Below are positions 19,778-27,953 of a stretch of 64,000 nucleotides of DNA, one piece after another. The stretch is taken from positions 2,604,001 to 2,668,000 of the forward strand of contig NZ_CP011409.1 in the NCBI RefSeq assembly GCF_001267925.1. The letters are read 5' to 3'. This DNA comes from Herbaspirillum hiltneri N3. GTDB taxonomy: Bacteria > Pseudomonadota > Gammaproteobacteria > Burkholderiales > Burkholderiaceae_D. The position numbers were made by a program, and so were the translations under genes. How positions within the stretch are numbered: the first letter of the stretch is position 1; each line of letters opens with the position of its first letter. The notes under the pieces were generated by a model. It had not been told where the DNA came from and did not search any database. It worked only from the letters and a program-made list of their open reading frames with translations.

Positions 19778-21439
19778 TTAGTACTCTTCGGCGTTGATGT
19801 TGTTGTCCTTGGACTCTTTGACGAAGAGCAGGCCGATCACGAATGTCGCCAGGGCGATCACGATCGGATACCACAGACCGTAGTAGATGTCGCCTTTGTA
19901 CGCCACCAGAGCGAACGCCGTGGTCGGCAGCAAGCCGCCGAACCAGCCGTTGCCGATGTGGTAAGGCATGGACATCGAGGTGTAGCGGATGCGGGTCGGG
20001 AACATTTCCACCAGCGCGGCAGCAACCGGGCCGTAGACCATGGTCACGTAAATCACCAGGATGAACAGCAGCAGCAGGACCATCGGCTTGTTCATCTGAT
20101 CAGGATCGGCCTTGGTCGGATAACCGGCGGCCTTGATGTCGTCAGCCAGTTCCTTGGAGAATGCCTTGTCCTTCGCTGCAGCATCTTCTTTGGACAGACC
20201 GGAGGCATCATACGAAGTGAGGACCTTGTCGCCGATCTTGATGGTAGCGACCGAACCCGGGGCGCCAGCCACGTTTTCATAGTTCACCGAAGCGGCGGAC
20301 AGCTTTGCCTTGGCGATATCGCAAGACGAAGTGAACTTCTTGGTGCCGGTCGGGTTGAACTGGAATTGGCAGGTTGCAGGATCGGCGGTGACGATCACAG
20401 GCGCTTTTTTCAGGGCTGCTTCCAGCGCTGGATTGGCGTAGTGAGTCAGGCCCTGGAAGATCGGGAAGTAGGTCACTGCAGCGATCAGGCAGCCGCCCAG
20501 GATGATAGGCTTGCGGCCGATCTTGTCGGACAGCGAACCGAATATCAGGAAGAACGGTGTTGCCAGCAACAGCGCCAGCGCGATCAGGATGTTGGCCAGG
20601 GGACCGTCGACCTTCAGCGTTTGCGTCAGGAAGAACAGCGAGTAGAACTGACCTGCGTACCAGACCACGGCCTGGCCGGCTGTCATGCCGACCAGTGCCA
20701 GGATGACCAGCTTCAGGTTCTTCCATTTGCCGAATGCTTCGGTCAGCGGCGCCTTCGACAGCTTGCCTTCGGATTTCATCTTCAGGAAGGCCGGCGATTC
20801 GTTCATCGACAGGCGGATCCAGACGGAAATGCCCAGCAGGATGATCGAGACCAGGAACGGAATGCGCCATCCCCAGTCGGCAAATGCAGCTTCGCCGACG
20901 GCGGTGCGCACACCCAGGATCACCAGCAGCGACAGGAACAGACCCAGTGTCGCAGTGGTTTGAATCCACGCAGTGAACGAACCGCGTTTGCCTTCCGGCG
21001 CATGCTCGGCGACGTAGGTCGCTGCGCCACCGTACTCGCCGCCCAGCGCCAGACCTTGCAGGATGCGGAGGGCGATCAGGATGATCGGAGCGGCAATGCC
21101 GATGGAGTTGTAATTCGGCAGGATGCCGACGATGAAGGTCGACGCACCCATGATCAGGATGGTCACCAGGAAGGTGTATTTGCGTCCGACCAGGTCACCC
21201 AGGCGGCCGAACACCAGCGCGCCGAATGGACGCACGATGAAGCCCGCGGCAAACGCCAGCAGCGCGAAGATGAAAGCGGTGTTGGGATCCGTGCCGGCAA
21301 AGAACTGCTTGGCGATGATTGCTGCCAGCGAGCCGTACAGATAGAAGTCGTACCATTCGAAAACAGTACCCAGCGAAGACGCGAAAATGACTTTGCGCTC
21401 TTCGGGAGTAATGGTGTGCGCAGTGGAAGCTGTCGCCAT
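19778..21439 (-). CDS. MFS transporter, metabolite:H+ symporter (MHS) family, with large periplasmic insert
   Basis: 553-residue inner-membrane transporter. The first half has MHS motifs: FEWYDFYLYGSLAAIIAKQFF in TM1, GRLGDLVGRKYT in the 2-3 loop, RILQGLALGGEYGGAATYVAEHAP in TM4. The second half has the GSLSDKIGRKP loop. Between predicted TM9 and TM10 is a hydrophilic stretch of about 120 residues (about 330-450) with cysteines at about 357 and 373, probably a folded periplasmic domain; standard MHS members are about 430 residues and lack it. Good ribosome site (TAGGAGA). Likely substrate: a small organic acid or zwitterion; not determined. Stands alone with its own terminator. Confidence 0.87.
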   Translation of the reverse strand: MATASTAHTITPEERKVIFASSLGTVFEWYDFYLYGSLAAIIAKQFFAGTDPNTAFIFALLAFAAGFIVRPFGALVFGRLGDLVGRKYTFLVTILIMGASTFIVGILPNYNSIGIAAPIILIALRILQGLALGGEYGGAATYVAEHAPEGKRGSFTAWIQTTATLGLFLSLLVILGVRTAVGEAAFADWGWRIPFLVSIILLGISVWIRLSMNESPAFLKMKSEGKLSKAPLTEAFGKWKNLKLVILALVGMTAGQAVVWYAGQFYSLFFLTQTLKVDGPLANILIALALLLATPFFLIFGSLSDKIGRKPIILGGCLIAAVTYFPIFQGLTHYANPALEAALKKAPVIVTADPATCQFQFNPTGTKKFTSSCDIAKAKLSAASVNYENVAGAPGSVATIKIGDKVLTSYDASGLSKEDAAAKDKAFSKELADDIKAAGYPTKADPDQMNKPMVLLLLFILVIYVTMVYGPVAAALVEMFPTRIRYTSMSMPYHIGNGWFGGLLPTTAFALVAYKGDIYYGLWYPIVIALATFVIGLLFVKESKDNNINAEEY

Positions 21440-21622
21440 GCTTGTCTCCTAAATTTATTGATGTAATTGGATGTACAAACGGGCGACCGGGACGACCCAA
21501 ACTGCGCAGGCGCCATTTGTGCACGGATGGAGTGTGCGACGCGAACCTTACGCAGGACTTGCTTGAAACTTACATAAGCTTACAGGGATTTTTCCGCATT
21601 GCAGCGCAGCCGGCAATGGCGA

Positions 21623-22240
21623 TCAGGCCGCCTGCTGTTGCAGGAAAGTCGGCACTTTGGCGGCGGGCAGGCGGTTGATCGCGGCCAGCAGGGTGGGGTC
21701 GACACGTACGCATTTGTGATGGCCGCGCAGGCGCTCGCTCAAGTGCAGCAGCAGTTCGGCAGAGACCTCGGCGTCGGCTTCCGCTCTGTGGGCATGGCCG
21801 CTGAAGCGGATGCCCAGGCTGTCGGCCAGGCTCGACAAGCGGTAGCTGGACAGGCCCGGAAGCAGCCGGCGTGACAGCAGCAGCGAGCAGACCAGTTCGG
21901 AATAGCCGGCCTGCAAATCGAGGCGTTCGGCCTCGGCTGCAAGGAATTTGGCGTCGAAACTGGCGTTGTGCGCTGCAAGAGCGTCGCTGCCGATGAAACG
22001 TAGCAATTCCGGCAATACACGTTCCACCGAGGGGGCGGAATCGACCATATCCTGGGTGATGCCGGTCAGCGCGGTGATTTCGTAAGGCACCTCGGCACCG
22101 CAGTTGATCAGCGACACGAAACGCTCGACCACGCGGCCGTCGACGATGCGCAGCGCAGCGACTTCGGTGATGCGGGCGCCTTGCGCAGGGCTCAGGCCGG
22201 TGGTTTCGAAGTCCAGCATGACGACAGGTTGATTGATCAC
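21623..22240 (-). CDS. DnaQ-like (DEDDh) 3'-5' exonuclease
   Basis: 205-residue exonuclease of the DnaQ/PolC epsilon-like superfamily. The acidic residues are visible: DFETTGLSP (D and E), the Asp in HNASFDAKFL, and HRAEADAEVSAELL (His and Asp), giving the DEDDh set. It lacks the C-terminal region that binds the polymerase in true DnaQ and is shorter than it, so a stand-alone proofreading or RNA/DNA-trimming role is more likely than replicative epsilon. Start is a GTG without a clear ribosome site. Divergent from the Dabb gene. Confidence 0.85.
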   Translation of the reverse strand: MINQPVVMLDFETTGLSPAQGARITEVAALRIVDGRVVERFVSLINCGAEVPYEITALTGITQDMVDSAPSVERVLPELLRFIGSDALAAHNASFDAKFLAAEAERLDLQAGYSELVCSLLLSRRLLPGLSSYRLSSLADSLGIRFSGHAHRAEADAEVSAELLLHLSERLRGHHKCVRVDPTLLAAINRLPAAKVPTFLQQQAA

Positions 22241-22391
22241 GGCAACGGCAATTCAAAAAGTGACGAAGGACGAATTTTAATACGGCGCGGGGTTTCCCTC
22301 TGAAATCAGCCCGGCGGAACCTCGCACCCGCAGCATCCGGGACCGCCTTCGCTTATCATTACGGCTTTGCTTATTTGCCGGGAGACTCGCC

Positions 22392-22694
22392 ATGCTGAAA
22401 CACATCGTCATGTGGAAACTGAAAGACCAGGCCGAAGGCGGCGACAAGGCGACCAACGCGCGCAAAATGAAGGAACTGCTGGACGGCTGCAAGAATCTGG
22501 TGCCCGGCATCCTGAAGTTCGAAGCGGCGCTGGCGCAACCGGGACTGGAAGCGACTTACGACGTGGTGCTGTATTCCGAGTTCGAATCGAAGGCGGCGCT
22601 GGACGCCTACCAGGACCATCCGGATCACATCGCCATCAAGCCGTTCATCGGGGCGATCCGCGAAGGTCGCCAATGCATGGACTACGAAGTCTGA
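22392..22694 (+). CDS. Dabb family (stress-responsive alpha/beta barrel) protein
   Basis: 100-residue dimeric alpha-beta barrel protein: starts MLKHIVMWKLKDQAEG, then a helix with KMKELLDG and DVVLYSEFESKAALDAYQDHPDH, ending in a short strand. Typical for the Dabb family, named for plant stress-responsive proteins; the bacterial function is unknown. Ribosome site GGGAGA. The thioesterase gene follows 23 bases later on the same strand, so they may be co-transcribed. Confidence 0.85.
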   Translation: MLKHIVMWKLKDQAEGGDKATNARKMKELLDGCKNLVPGILKFEAALAQPGLEATYDVVLYSEFESKAALDAYQDHPDHIAIKPFIGAIREGRQCMDYEV

Positions 22695-22717
22695 GCGCGC
22701 CGGAGACCGATACCGAC

Positions 22718-23155
22718 ATGAGTCATTCCTTAACCGAAGTATTCGCCAACGGCAATCCTTACCTCGAAAGCCTGGGCGTGGAAGTGCTGCAATACGGCGA
22801 CGGCAAGGCCACCATGGCATTGCTGCTGCGTCCCGAATTCATGAACAGCTGGGAGGTCGCGCAGGGCGGCATCTCGATGACGCTGATGGACGTCGCGATG
22901 GGGCTGGCGGCGCGTACCGCGATCCCGGACGCCAAGTCCTCCGCCACGGTCGACATGAGCACCAGCTTTCTGCTGCCGGCGGGCAAGGCAGGCGAAACCA
23001 TCGTTGCCAAGGGCATCGCCTACCATCGCTCGACGACCATGTGTTTTTGCGAAGCCGGGCTGTGGAACGGCGACAAGCTGGTCGCCAAGGCGATGGGCAC
23101 CTTCAAGGCGATCAAGCGCATCGACATTGCCAAGAAGCTGACGCACGAGTCGTGA
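22718..23155 (+). CDS. PaaI-type hotdog thioesterase
   Basis: 145-residue hotdog-fold acyl-CoA thioesterase. The conserved WEVAQGGISMTLMDVAMGLAA segment carries the GG-x-x-x-x-x-x-D active-site region, followed by SSATVDMSTSFLLPA and VAKGIAYHRSTTMCFCEAGLW strands. The frame begins at 22367 but overlaps the Dabb gene; the ATG at 22718 matches family starts. Expected to hydrolyse aryl- or medium-chain acyl-CoA; exact substrate unknown. Confidence 0.87.
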   Translation: MSHSLTEVFANGNPYLESLGVEVLQYGDGKATMALLLRPEFMNSWEVAQGGISMTLMDVAMGLAARTAIPDAKSSATVDMSTSFLLPAGKAGETIVAKGIAYHRSTTMCFCEAGLWNGDKLVAKAMGTFKAIKRIDIAKKLTHES

Positions 23156-23200
23156 CCGACACGGATCATTGATATCACCTGAACAACAGAGATTCCAGAC

Positions 23201-23626
23201 ATGAGCTACAACATCAAGGTCGCCGCATGGGACGTGCTGCGCGAGGACGCCGCAGTAATCCGCAATGAAGTCTTCGTCGTGGAGCAAAACGTTCCGGCCG
23301 AATTGGAAATGGACGAAATGGACGCCGTATGCGTACACGCCGTCGCCTACGACGCCGCCGGCGTGCCGGTGGCGACCGGTCGTCTGCTGCCGGACGGTCA
23401 CATCGGTCGCATGGCCGTGCGCAAGAGCGGCCGCGGCAAGGGCATTGGCGGCAGCGTGCTGCAGACGCTGATGGAGGCTGCGCGTGCGCGTGGCGACCGC
23501 GAGGTGGTGCTGAATGCGCAAACGCACGCAGCCTCCTTCTACGGCAGCCACGGTTTCGCCCAGGAGGGCGCCGAGTTCATGGAAGCCGGCATTCCCCACA
23601 TCCACATGCGCGCTGCATTGGGCTGA
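23201..23626 (+). CDS. GNAT family N-acetyltransferase
   Basis: 141-residue GNAT protein of the YjcF/ElaA-like type: IRNEVFVVEQNVP at the start, VATGRLLPDGHIGRMAV, then the acetyl-CoA pyrophosphate-binding loop RKSGRGKGIG and the C-terminal VLNAQTHAASFYGSHGF. Substrate cannot be deduced. It lies 45 bases after the thioesterase on the same strand and may be read with it. About 280 bases of non-coding DNA separate it from dctA. Confidence 0.85.
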   Translation: MSYNIKVAAWDVLREDAAVIRNEVFVVEQNVPAELEMDEMDAVCVHAVAYDAAGVPVATGRLLPDGHIGRMAVRKSGRGKGIGGSVLQTLMEAARARGDREVVLNAQTHAASFYGSHGFAQEGAEFMEAGIPHIHMRAALG

Positions 23627-23774
23627 ATAGGCCCAAGCACCGGCCCCGGCACAGGGCAAGGACGGCTCTCGTACTTGCCCGCATTCCCTGTTTTTTGTTG
23701 TTTTCCGGTACGCGGCCGCGCTGCTGCAAGGATGGCGGCATGCAATTCCCCGAAGGAAATAAATTGTCTTTTGT

Positions 23775-23790
23775 TGTGGTTTCCCACAAT
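23775..23790. promoter_or_regulatory. inverted repeat upstream of dctA
   Basis: TTGTGG-TTTC-CCACAA, a perfect 6-bp inverted repeat about 115 bases before the dctA start in an A/T-richer stretch. Possible operator or activator site for dctA; no matching consensus recognised. Confidence 0.3.
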
Positions 23791-23906
23791 ATCTAGCGGT
23801 ATGCCGGTCGGGCATACTTGCGCCCGCAGCGACTCATCCCGTGTTTGAAACTTGCGACGTCGACTGCTGACTGTTTCCCAGATTTCATAATAAACGGAGA
23901 ACCGCA

Positions 23907-25229
23907 ATGGCCGCCAAAACGCCGCTTTACAGATCCCTCTATTTCCAGGTGTTGGTGGCAATTGCCATCGGCGTGCTGCTGGGCCACTTCTATCCGCAGT
24001 CGGGCGAGGCGATGAAGCCGCTCGGCGACGGCTTCATCAAATTGATCAAGATGATCATCGCACCGGTGATCTTCTGCACCGTCGTCCTCGGCATCGCCGG
24101 CATGGAAGACATGAAGAAGGTCGGCAAGACCGGTGGTCTGGCGCTGCTGTACTTTGAAGTCGTCAGCACCCTGGCGCTGATCGTCGGCCTGATCCTGGTC
24201 AACGTGCTGCAACCGGGCGCAGGCATGAACATCGATGCGAGCACGATCGACACCAAGAGCATCGCTGCCTATACCGCGCCGGGCAAGATGACCAGCACCA
24301 CCGACTTCCTGATGAACATCATCCCGACCAGCATGTTCGACGCATTCGCCAAGGGCGACGTGTTGCAGGTGCTGCTGATTTCGGTACTGTTCGGTTTCGC
24401 GCTGCATAAGTTCGGCGGCCGCGGCACGCTGGTGTTCGATTTCATCGAAAAAATCTCGCACGTCCTGTTCTCGGTCGTCGGCACCATCATGAAGGCTGCC
24501 CCGATCGGCGCATTCGGCGCGATGGCATTCACCATCGGCAAGTACGGCGTCGGTTCGCTGCTGTCGCTGGGCAAGCTGATGGGCACGTTCTACCTGACCT
24601 GCCTGTTCTTCATCTTCGTCATCCTTGGCATCATTACGCGACTGCACGGCTTCAGCGTGTGGAAGTTCGTCAAGTACATCAAGGAAGAACTGCTGATCGT
24701 CCTGGGTACTTCGTCGTCGGAATCGGTGCTGCCGCGCATGCTGGCCAAGATGGAGAACCTGGGCGCCAAGAAGACCGTGGTCGGCCTGGTGATCCCGACC
24801 GGTTATTCGTTCAATCTGGACGGCACCGCGATTTACCTGACCATGGCGGCCGTGTTCATCGCGCAAGCGACCAACACGCCGATGACGCTGACGCAGGAGC
24901 TGACCTTGCTGGCGGTGCTGTTGCTGACTTCCAAGGGCGCGGCGGGCATTACCGGCAGCGGCTTCATCGTGCTGGCGGCGACGCTGTCGGCGGTGGGCCA
25001 CGTGCCGGTCGCAGGTCTGGCGCTGATCCTCGGTATCGATCGTTTCATGTCGGAAGCCCGCGCGCTGACCAACACCATCGGCAACGGCGTGGCGACCCTC
25101 GTCGTGGCGAAATGGAGCAATGAGCTCGATGAGAAGCGTCTGCATGCGCAGCTCAACAATGAGACGGCGGAAGAGGCCAACGAGCCTGAAGCAGTCCTGG
25201 ATCGCACGGAAGCGAAGATCCACCATTGA
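23907..25229 (+). CDS. dctA: C4-dicarboxylate transporter DctA
   Basis: 440-residue DAACS-family symporter for succinate, fumarate and malate (Na+/H+-coupled). Near-full-length match to Dct[41 protein letters not shown], the serine-rich [17 protein letters not shown] re-entrant loop, [20 protein letters not shown], and [38 protein letters not shown]. Ribosome site CGGAGAA. No dctBD two-component pair is in the window. A bidirectional terminator follows. Confidence 0.96.
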   Translation: MAAKTPLYRSLYFQVLVAIAIGVLLGHFYPQSGEAMKPLGDGFIKLIKMIIAPVIFCTVVLGIAGMEDMKKVGKTGGLALLYFEVVSTLALIVGLILVNVLQPGAGMNIDASTIDTKSIAAYTAPGKMTSTTDFLMNIIPTSMFDAFAKGDVLQVLLISVLFGFALHKFGGRGTLVFDFIEKISHVLFSVVGTIMKAAPIGAFGAMAFTIGKYGVGSLLSLGKLMGTFYLTCLFFIFVILGIITRLHGFSVWKFVKYIKEELLIVLGTSSSESVLPRMLAKMENLGAKKTVVGLVIPTGYSFNLDGTAIYLTMAAVFIAQATNTPMTLTQELTLLAVLLLTSKGAAGITGSGFIVLAATLSAVGHVPVAGLALILGIDRFMSEARALTNTIGNGVATLVVAKWSNELDEKRLHAQLNNETAEEANEPEAVLDRTEAKIHH

Positions 25230-25260
25230 TGTTGCCGCTGCCCGCTGAGCCGGGCGGCGC

Positions 25261-25299
25261 AAAAAAAGCGGCGAGACTTGACGGTCTCGCCGCTTTTTT
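25261..25299. terminator. bidirectional terminator after dctA
   Basis: AAAAAAAGCGGCGAGA pairs with TCTCGCCGCTTTTTT across an 8-base loop, giving a T run on both strands. It ends dctA on the plus strand and would stop any minus-strand transcript running toward dctA. Confidence 0.92.
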
Positions 25300-25315
25300 A
25301 TTTCCATCGGCCGCA

Positions 25316-25357
25316 CAAAAGAAAAGACCCATAACGAATGGGGGCACGTTACGGGTC
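25316..25357 (-). terminator. second minus-strand terminator-like hairpin downstream of dctA
   Basis: 11-bp stem with one G-U pair (25326-25336 with 25347-25357) and a 10-base loop. Read on the minus strand it is followed by TTTTCTTTTG, so it looks like a terminator for a leftward transcript. No annotated leftward gene ends here; the nearest (NRDE) stops about 320 bases away and already has another terminator. Confidence 0.55.
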
Positions 25358-25506
25358 CGGGTCTCCTCGCAGCCTCTTGAGGACTGGATTTATTTGAAGC
25401 TATTGTGTTCCGTTTGACGTGATTAGTCATTCTGCAGTGCAGCATGAATTCAGGGCGGGGAAGCGGTGGAATACGGTCTGCGCGGAGGTGGCAAACCGGA
25501 GCGGCG

Positions 25507-25620
25507 AAAAAAAAAGCCCGCGACCTGAAGGTGCGGGCTTAAATCCAATTCTTTAAGGAGGAAATTGGAGGAGACAGGTACAACTTTAATGCTCCGCACA
25601 AAAACCATCTACTTTATTTC
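25507..25620 (-). ncRNA. candidate small RNA with anti-Shine-Dalgarno motifs
   Basis: Read leftward, this segment ends in a strong terminator (stem 25514-25521/25533-25540 extended by an inner 4-bp stem, nine T at 25515-25507). Just before it is a hairpin (25545-25550 with 25563-25568) whose loop contains TCCTCCTT, a mimic of the CCUCCUU end of 16S rRNA; a second CTCCTCC lies beside the stem (25573-25567). The remaining upstream sequence to about 25665 is A/T-rich and may hold the promoter. Alternatively the terminator just ends the NRDE transcript. The 5' end is not determined. Confidence 0.5.
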
Positions 25621-25678
25621 TCAAATATCAGATATTCGTTTTGGTGATAATTGCAGTGTTTTTGCACCGGAGGCCGCT

Positions 25679-26509
25679 TCAGCTGGGGCTTTCCGGGCGT
25701 TCAACTTCGAGCTTGAGCTTGAGTTTGCAGGGTGATTTCTTTTGTTGCGGCTCGGTTGCAGGTGGCGACTGGCAGGAGGTCACCGGGTCAGATACATGCT
25801 CGCTCAGGACCGGTTCGCCGACGATGGGTACACGCACGACGGTGGAGGCGCGAGTGCCGTACTCGGGCGAGCAGATGAAAATGGAGGAGAGGATGCGCTC
25901 CCATTCCTGGCTGACGCCGGTGCTCGGCAGGCGGCAATCGTTGGCCCGCGTGCTGTCGCTGAGCAGTTCAAAAAAGGTTTCTTCCGGCGCACCCTGGCAC
26001 AGCAAGCTGGCGAATTGCGCCTTGGCGCGGGTGAGCTTGGGCCAGGGCGTGTCGAGCAGGGCGTTGGACAGGCCGTAGACGCCGTAGCCGAGCGGTTTGC
26101 CGTTGCGCGGGTCTTCATCGCCCTTGTTGGAGTACCAAAGCAGGGTTTCGCGATCGCCGACGATCAGGTTGAAGCCATTGTATTGGCCGGCGCCGGCGCG
26201 GATGTGCTCGATGTATTGTTCCGGGGTGAGCGTGCCTGCCAGGTAGTCCGACACCAGTTTGCCGCGCGTGGGTGCATCCGGGCGTTTTTCGGTCGGTGCG
26301 CGCACGTTGGTCAGCGCCGCGAAACGGCCGTTGCGCGTCACGCCGAGCCAGGTGCCGCCGGCTTGCAGATCGCGGCCGGCGTAGATGTCGGGCTGGTCTT
26401 CCCACCAGCCGGCGGCACTGGCCGGGCGGTTGTAGAACTCGTCGCGATTGGCTGCCGCAATCAGCGGCATGCCGGGGATGACTTTCCACGCAAAAATGAT
26501 CAGGCACAT
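25679..26509 (-). CDS. NRDE (TANGO2-like) family protein
   Basis: 276-residue member of the NRDE/TANGO2 family: MCLIIFAWKVIPGMPLIAAANRDEF with the name-giving NRDE motif and an N-terminal Cys2, GGTWLGVTRNGRFAALTNVR, LSDYLAG-type region and an LIVGD strand. Family function is poorly defined (linked to heme handling in eukaryotes). The C-terminal 45 residues (EPQQKKSPCKLKLKLEVE) are low complexity and seem specific to this protein. Its start overlaps the DUF4936 stop by about 10 bases, so the two genes are coupled, downstream of ygfZ. Confidence 0.82.
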   Translation of the reverse strand: MCLIIFAWKVIPGMPLIAAANRDEFYNRPASAAGWWEDQPDIYAGRDLQAGGTWLGVTRNGRFAALTNVRAPTEKRPDAPTRGKLVSDYLAGTLTPEQYIEHIRAGAGQYNGFNLIVGDRETLLWYSNKGDEDPRNGKPLGYGVYGLSNALLDTPWPKLTRAKAQFASLLCQGAPEETFFELLSDSTRANDCRLPSTGVSQEWERILSSIFICSPEYGTRASTVVRVPIVGEPVLSEHVSDPVTSCQSPPATEPQQKKSPCKLKLKLEVERPESPS

Positions 26510-26787
26510 GGTGAAAAATCCAGGAAATATTCGGTGTGGCGCTGCCCATCGATCAGCGCGGGCAAGCCGGAGCTTGTGAGCGCTTCCTCAAGGATGCTTT
26601 CAAAGCCATCCGGCGTATCGAGATAGACCTCCATCCACGTATGCATGCCGTCCTTGTCCTGTGGCCGGCGTTTCAGTTCGGTGGCGACCTGGTGCTGTTG
26701 CGACAAGCGCGCCTGCAATGCCGCCGCCTGCTGCTCAAGCTGCGCCGATTTGCCGACCGGCACGCGGTAATAAATATAAAGATCCAT
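26500..26787 (-). CDS. DUF4936 family protein
   Basis: 95-residue protein typical of Burkholderiales genomes next to ygfZ. It begins MDLYIYYRVPVGKSAQL and has RRPQDKDGMHTWMEVYLDTP and HTEYFLDF blocks; this looks like a small alpha-beta barrel fold. No known function. It sits between ygfZ (35 bases upstream) and the NRDE gene (overlapping), forming ygfZ-DUF4936-NRDE. Confidence 0.78.
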   Translation of the reverse strand: MDLYIYYRVPVGKSAQLEQQAAALQARLSQQHQVATELKRRPQDKDGMHTWMEVYLDTPDGFESILEEALTSSGLPALIDGQRHTEYFLDFSPCA

Positions 26788-26822
26788 CGACGGGCTCCGG
26801 TCGTTTGTTTCGCAGAGGCCGC

Positions 26823-27857
26823 TTACTGCGGGTCCGTCAATTCGTACGGTAGTGCCTGCAACTGCAGCGCAGGGCCGTCGACGCTACCCAGATGGATGCT
26901 GCCGGATTCGGCCGCAGCCAGCTTGATTTCCACCAGGCAGGCCGAATTGCCGGCGCCGGCCGGCTCGGCGTTGACCACCATGCCGCAAGGCTGGCCCGGA
27001 TCTTCGCTGGAAAATACCTCAGCACCTGCGGCAACTTGCCCGTCAGCGACCAGCGCGAGTACGCTGCGCCGTTTCAGCTTGCCCAGGTATTGGCTGCGCG
27101 CAACGATTTCCTGCCCGGGGTAGCAGCCTTTCTTGAAATTGACGCCGCCGATCAGCTCGAAATTGATCATCTGCGGCACGAACTGTTCCTGCGTCGGTTG
27201 CGTGATCGTCGGGACGCCCGCGTAGATGTCGCTCAGGCGCCAGGCCTGGGCGCCGGCGACAGCGAGTTTCTGGGTCAGCGCCGGCCAGGCGGCGATCGCC
27301 TGTTCCTCGCTGGTGATCCACTGGAAACGCGGGGCGCCGCGGCTGTCGGCGACGCGCAGCAAGGTGCCGTGTTCGTTGTCGGTTTTGCCATACGGCTGCG
27401 CCGGCAGTTGCGGAAACCATTGCTGCAAGGCGGTGGCGGCGGCGTTGCCGGCAAGGCCCAGCGTGACGCGCTGCTCGCTGATATCGGCCAGCTTGGCCTT
27501 GGCGCGCAGGACGAACATCTGCAGGCGCTTCTGGATCGCTGGTTGCAGCGTGCGCGGCAGTTGCAGCACGATCTGGCCGGCGTCCTTCCACATCAGGAAG
27601 GTTGCCAGCAGGCGGCCCTTGGGCGTGCAATAGCCGGCCAGCCGTACGCTGGCGAGATCGAGCTTTTCGACGTCGTTGGTAATCTGGTTATGCAGGAAGG
27701 ATGCGGCGTCGTCACCGGTCAGCGAAATCAGGCCGAGGTCGTTCAGCGCAGCGACGAAATTGTCCGGCAGCGCGGCGCCTGCCTCAGGAGGGAGATGCGA
27801 GCCTTGCTGGTCCAGGAAGGTGTGCCACGCGGAGCGTGCCGGGGTCGGATCGGTCAT
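26823..27857 (-). CDS. ygfZ: folate-binding protein YgfZ
   Basis: 344-residue GcvT-like tetrahydrofolate-binding protein that supports iron-sulfur cluster assembly or repair. The diagnostic motif KGCYPGQEIVARSQYLGK with its essential cysteine is present, as are LISLTGDDAASFLHNQITNDV near the N-terminus and GVPTITQPTQEQFVPQMINFE. Divergent from mltG; a minus-strand TATAAT at 27906-27901 could be its -10. Heads the ygfZ-DUF4936-NRDE group. Confidence 0.92.
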   Translation of the reverse strand: MTDPTPARSAWHTFLDQQGSHLPPEAGAALPDNFVAALNDLGLISLTGDDAASFLHNQITNDVEKLDLASVRLAGYCTPKGRLLATFLMWKDAGQIVLQLPRTLQPAIQKRLQMFVLRAKAKLADISEQRVTLGLAGNAAATALQQWFPQLPAQPYGKTDNEHGTLLRVADSRGAPRFQWITSEEQAIAAWPALTQKLAVAGAQAWRLSDIYAGVPTITQPTQEQFVPQMINFELIGGVNFKKGCYPGQEIVARSQYLGKLKRRSVLALVADGQVAAGAEVFSSEDPGQPCGMVVNAEPAGAGNSACLVEIKLAAAESGSIHLGSVDGPALQLQALPYELTDPQ

Positions 27858-27953
27858 AAATTAGGTTACTGGGCTAACAGCGATTATCATTGATGCCTCG
27901 ATTATAGTGGCGCTTGAAAAAGCGCGTCGGATTGCACTGATTTTGCTTTTTCA

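Larger units (their letters stand above)
25230..25678. other. 449-base non-coding stretch between dctA and the NRDE gene
   Basis: Holds three terminator-type hairpins (25261-25299, 25316-25357, 25507-25540) and the small-RNA candidate. A 48-codon frame starting at 25589 with purine-rich upstream sequence is present but unconvincing. Nothing else recognised. Confidence 0.7.

Noticed and set aside
19769..21466. 565-codon plus-strand open frame
   Set aside because: Antisense to the MHS transporter; composition is Gln/Arg/Asp-rich noise with no motif.
23700..23760. sigma-54 promoter before dctA
   Set aside because: A TGGC element is present but the GC element at the required 10-base spacing is missing.
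23793..25445. 550-codon minus-strand open frame over dctA
   Set aside because: Shadow of dctA; no domain, and it runs through the bidirectional terminator.
25589..25735. 48-codon plus-strand frame with purine-rich upstream sequence
   Set aside because: The AGGAGG-like runs are more than 15 bases from the ATG and are better explained as complements of the anti-SD motifs in the small-RNA candidate; the frame runs into the NRDE gene.
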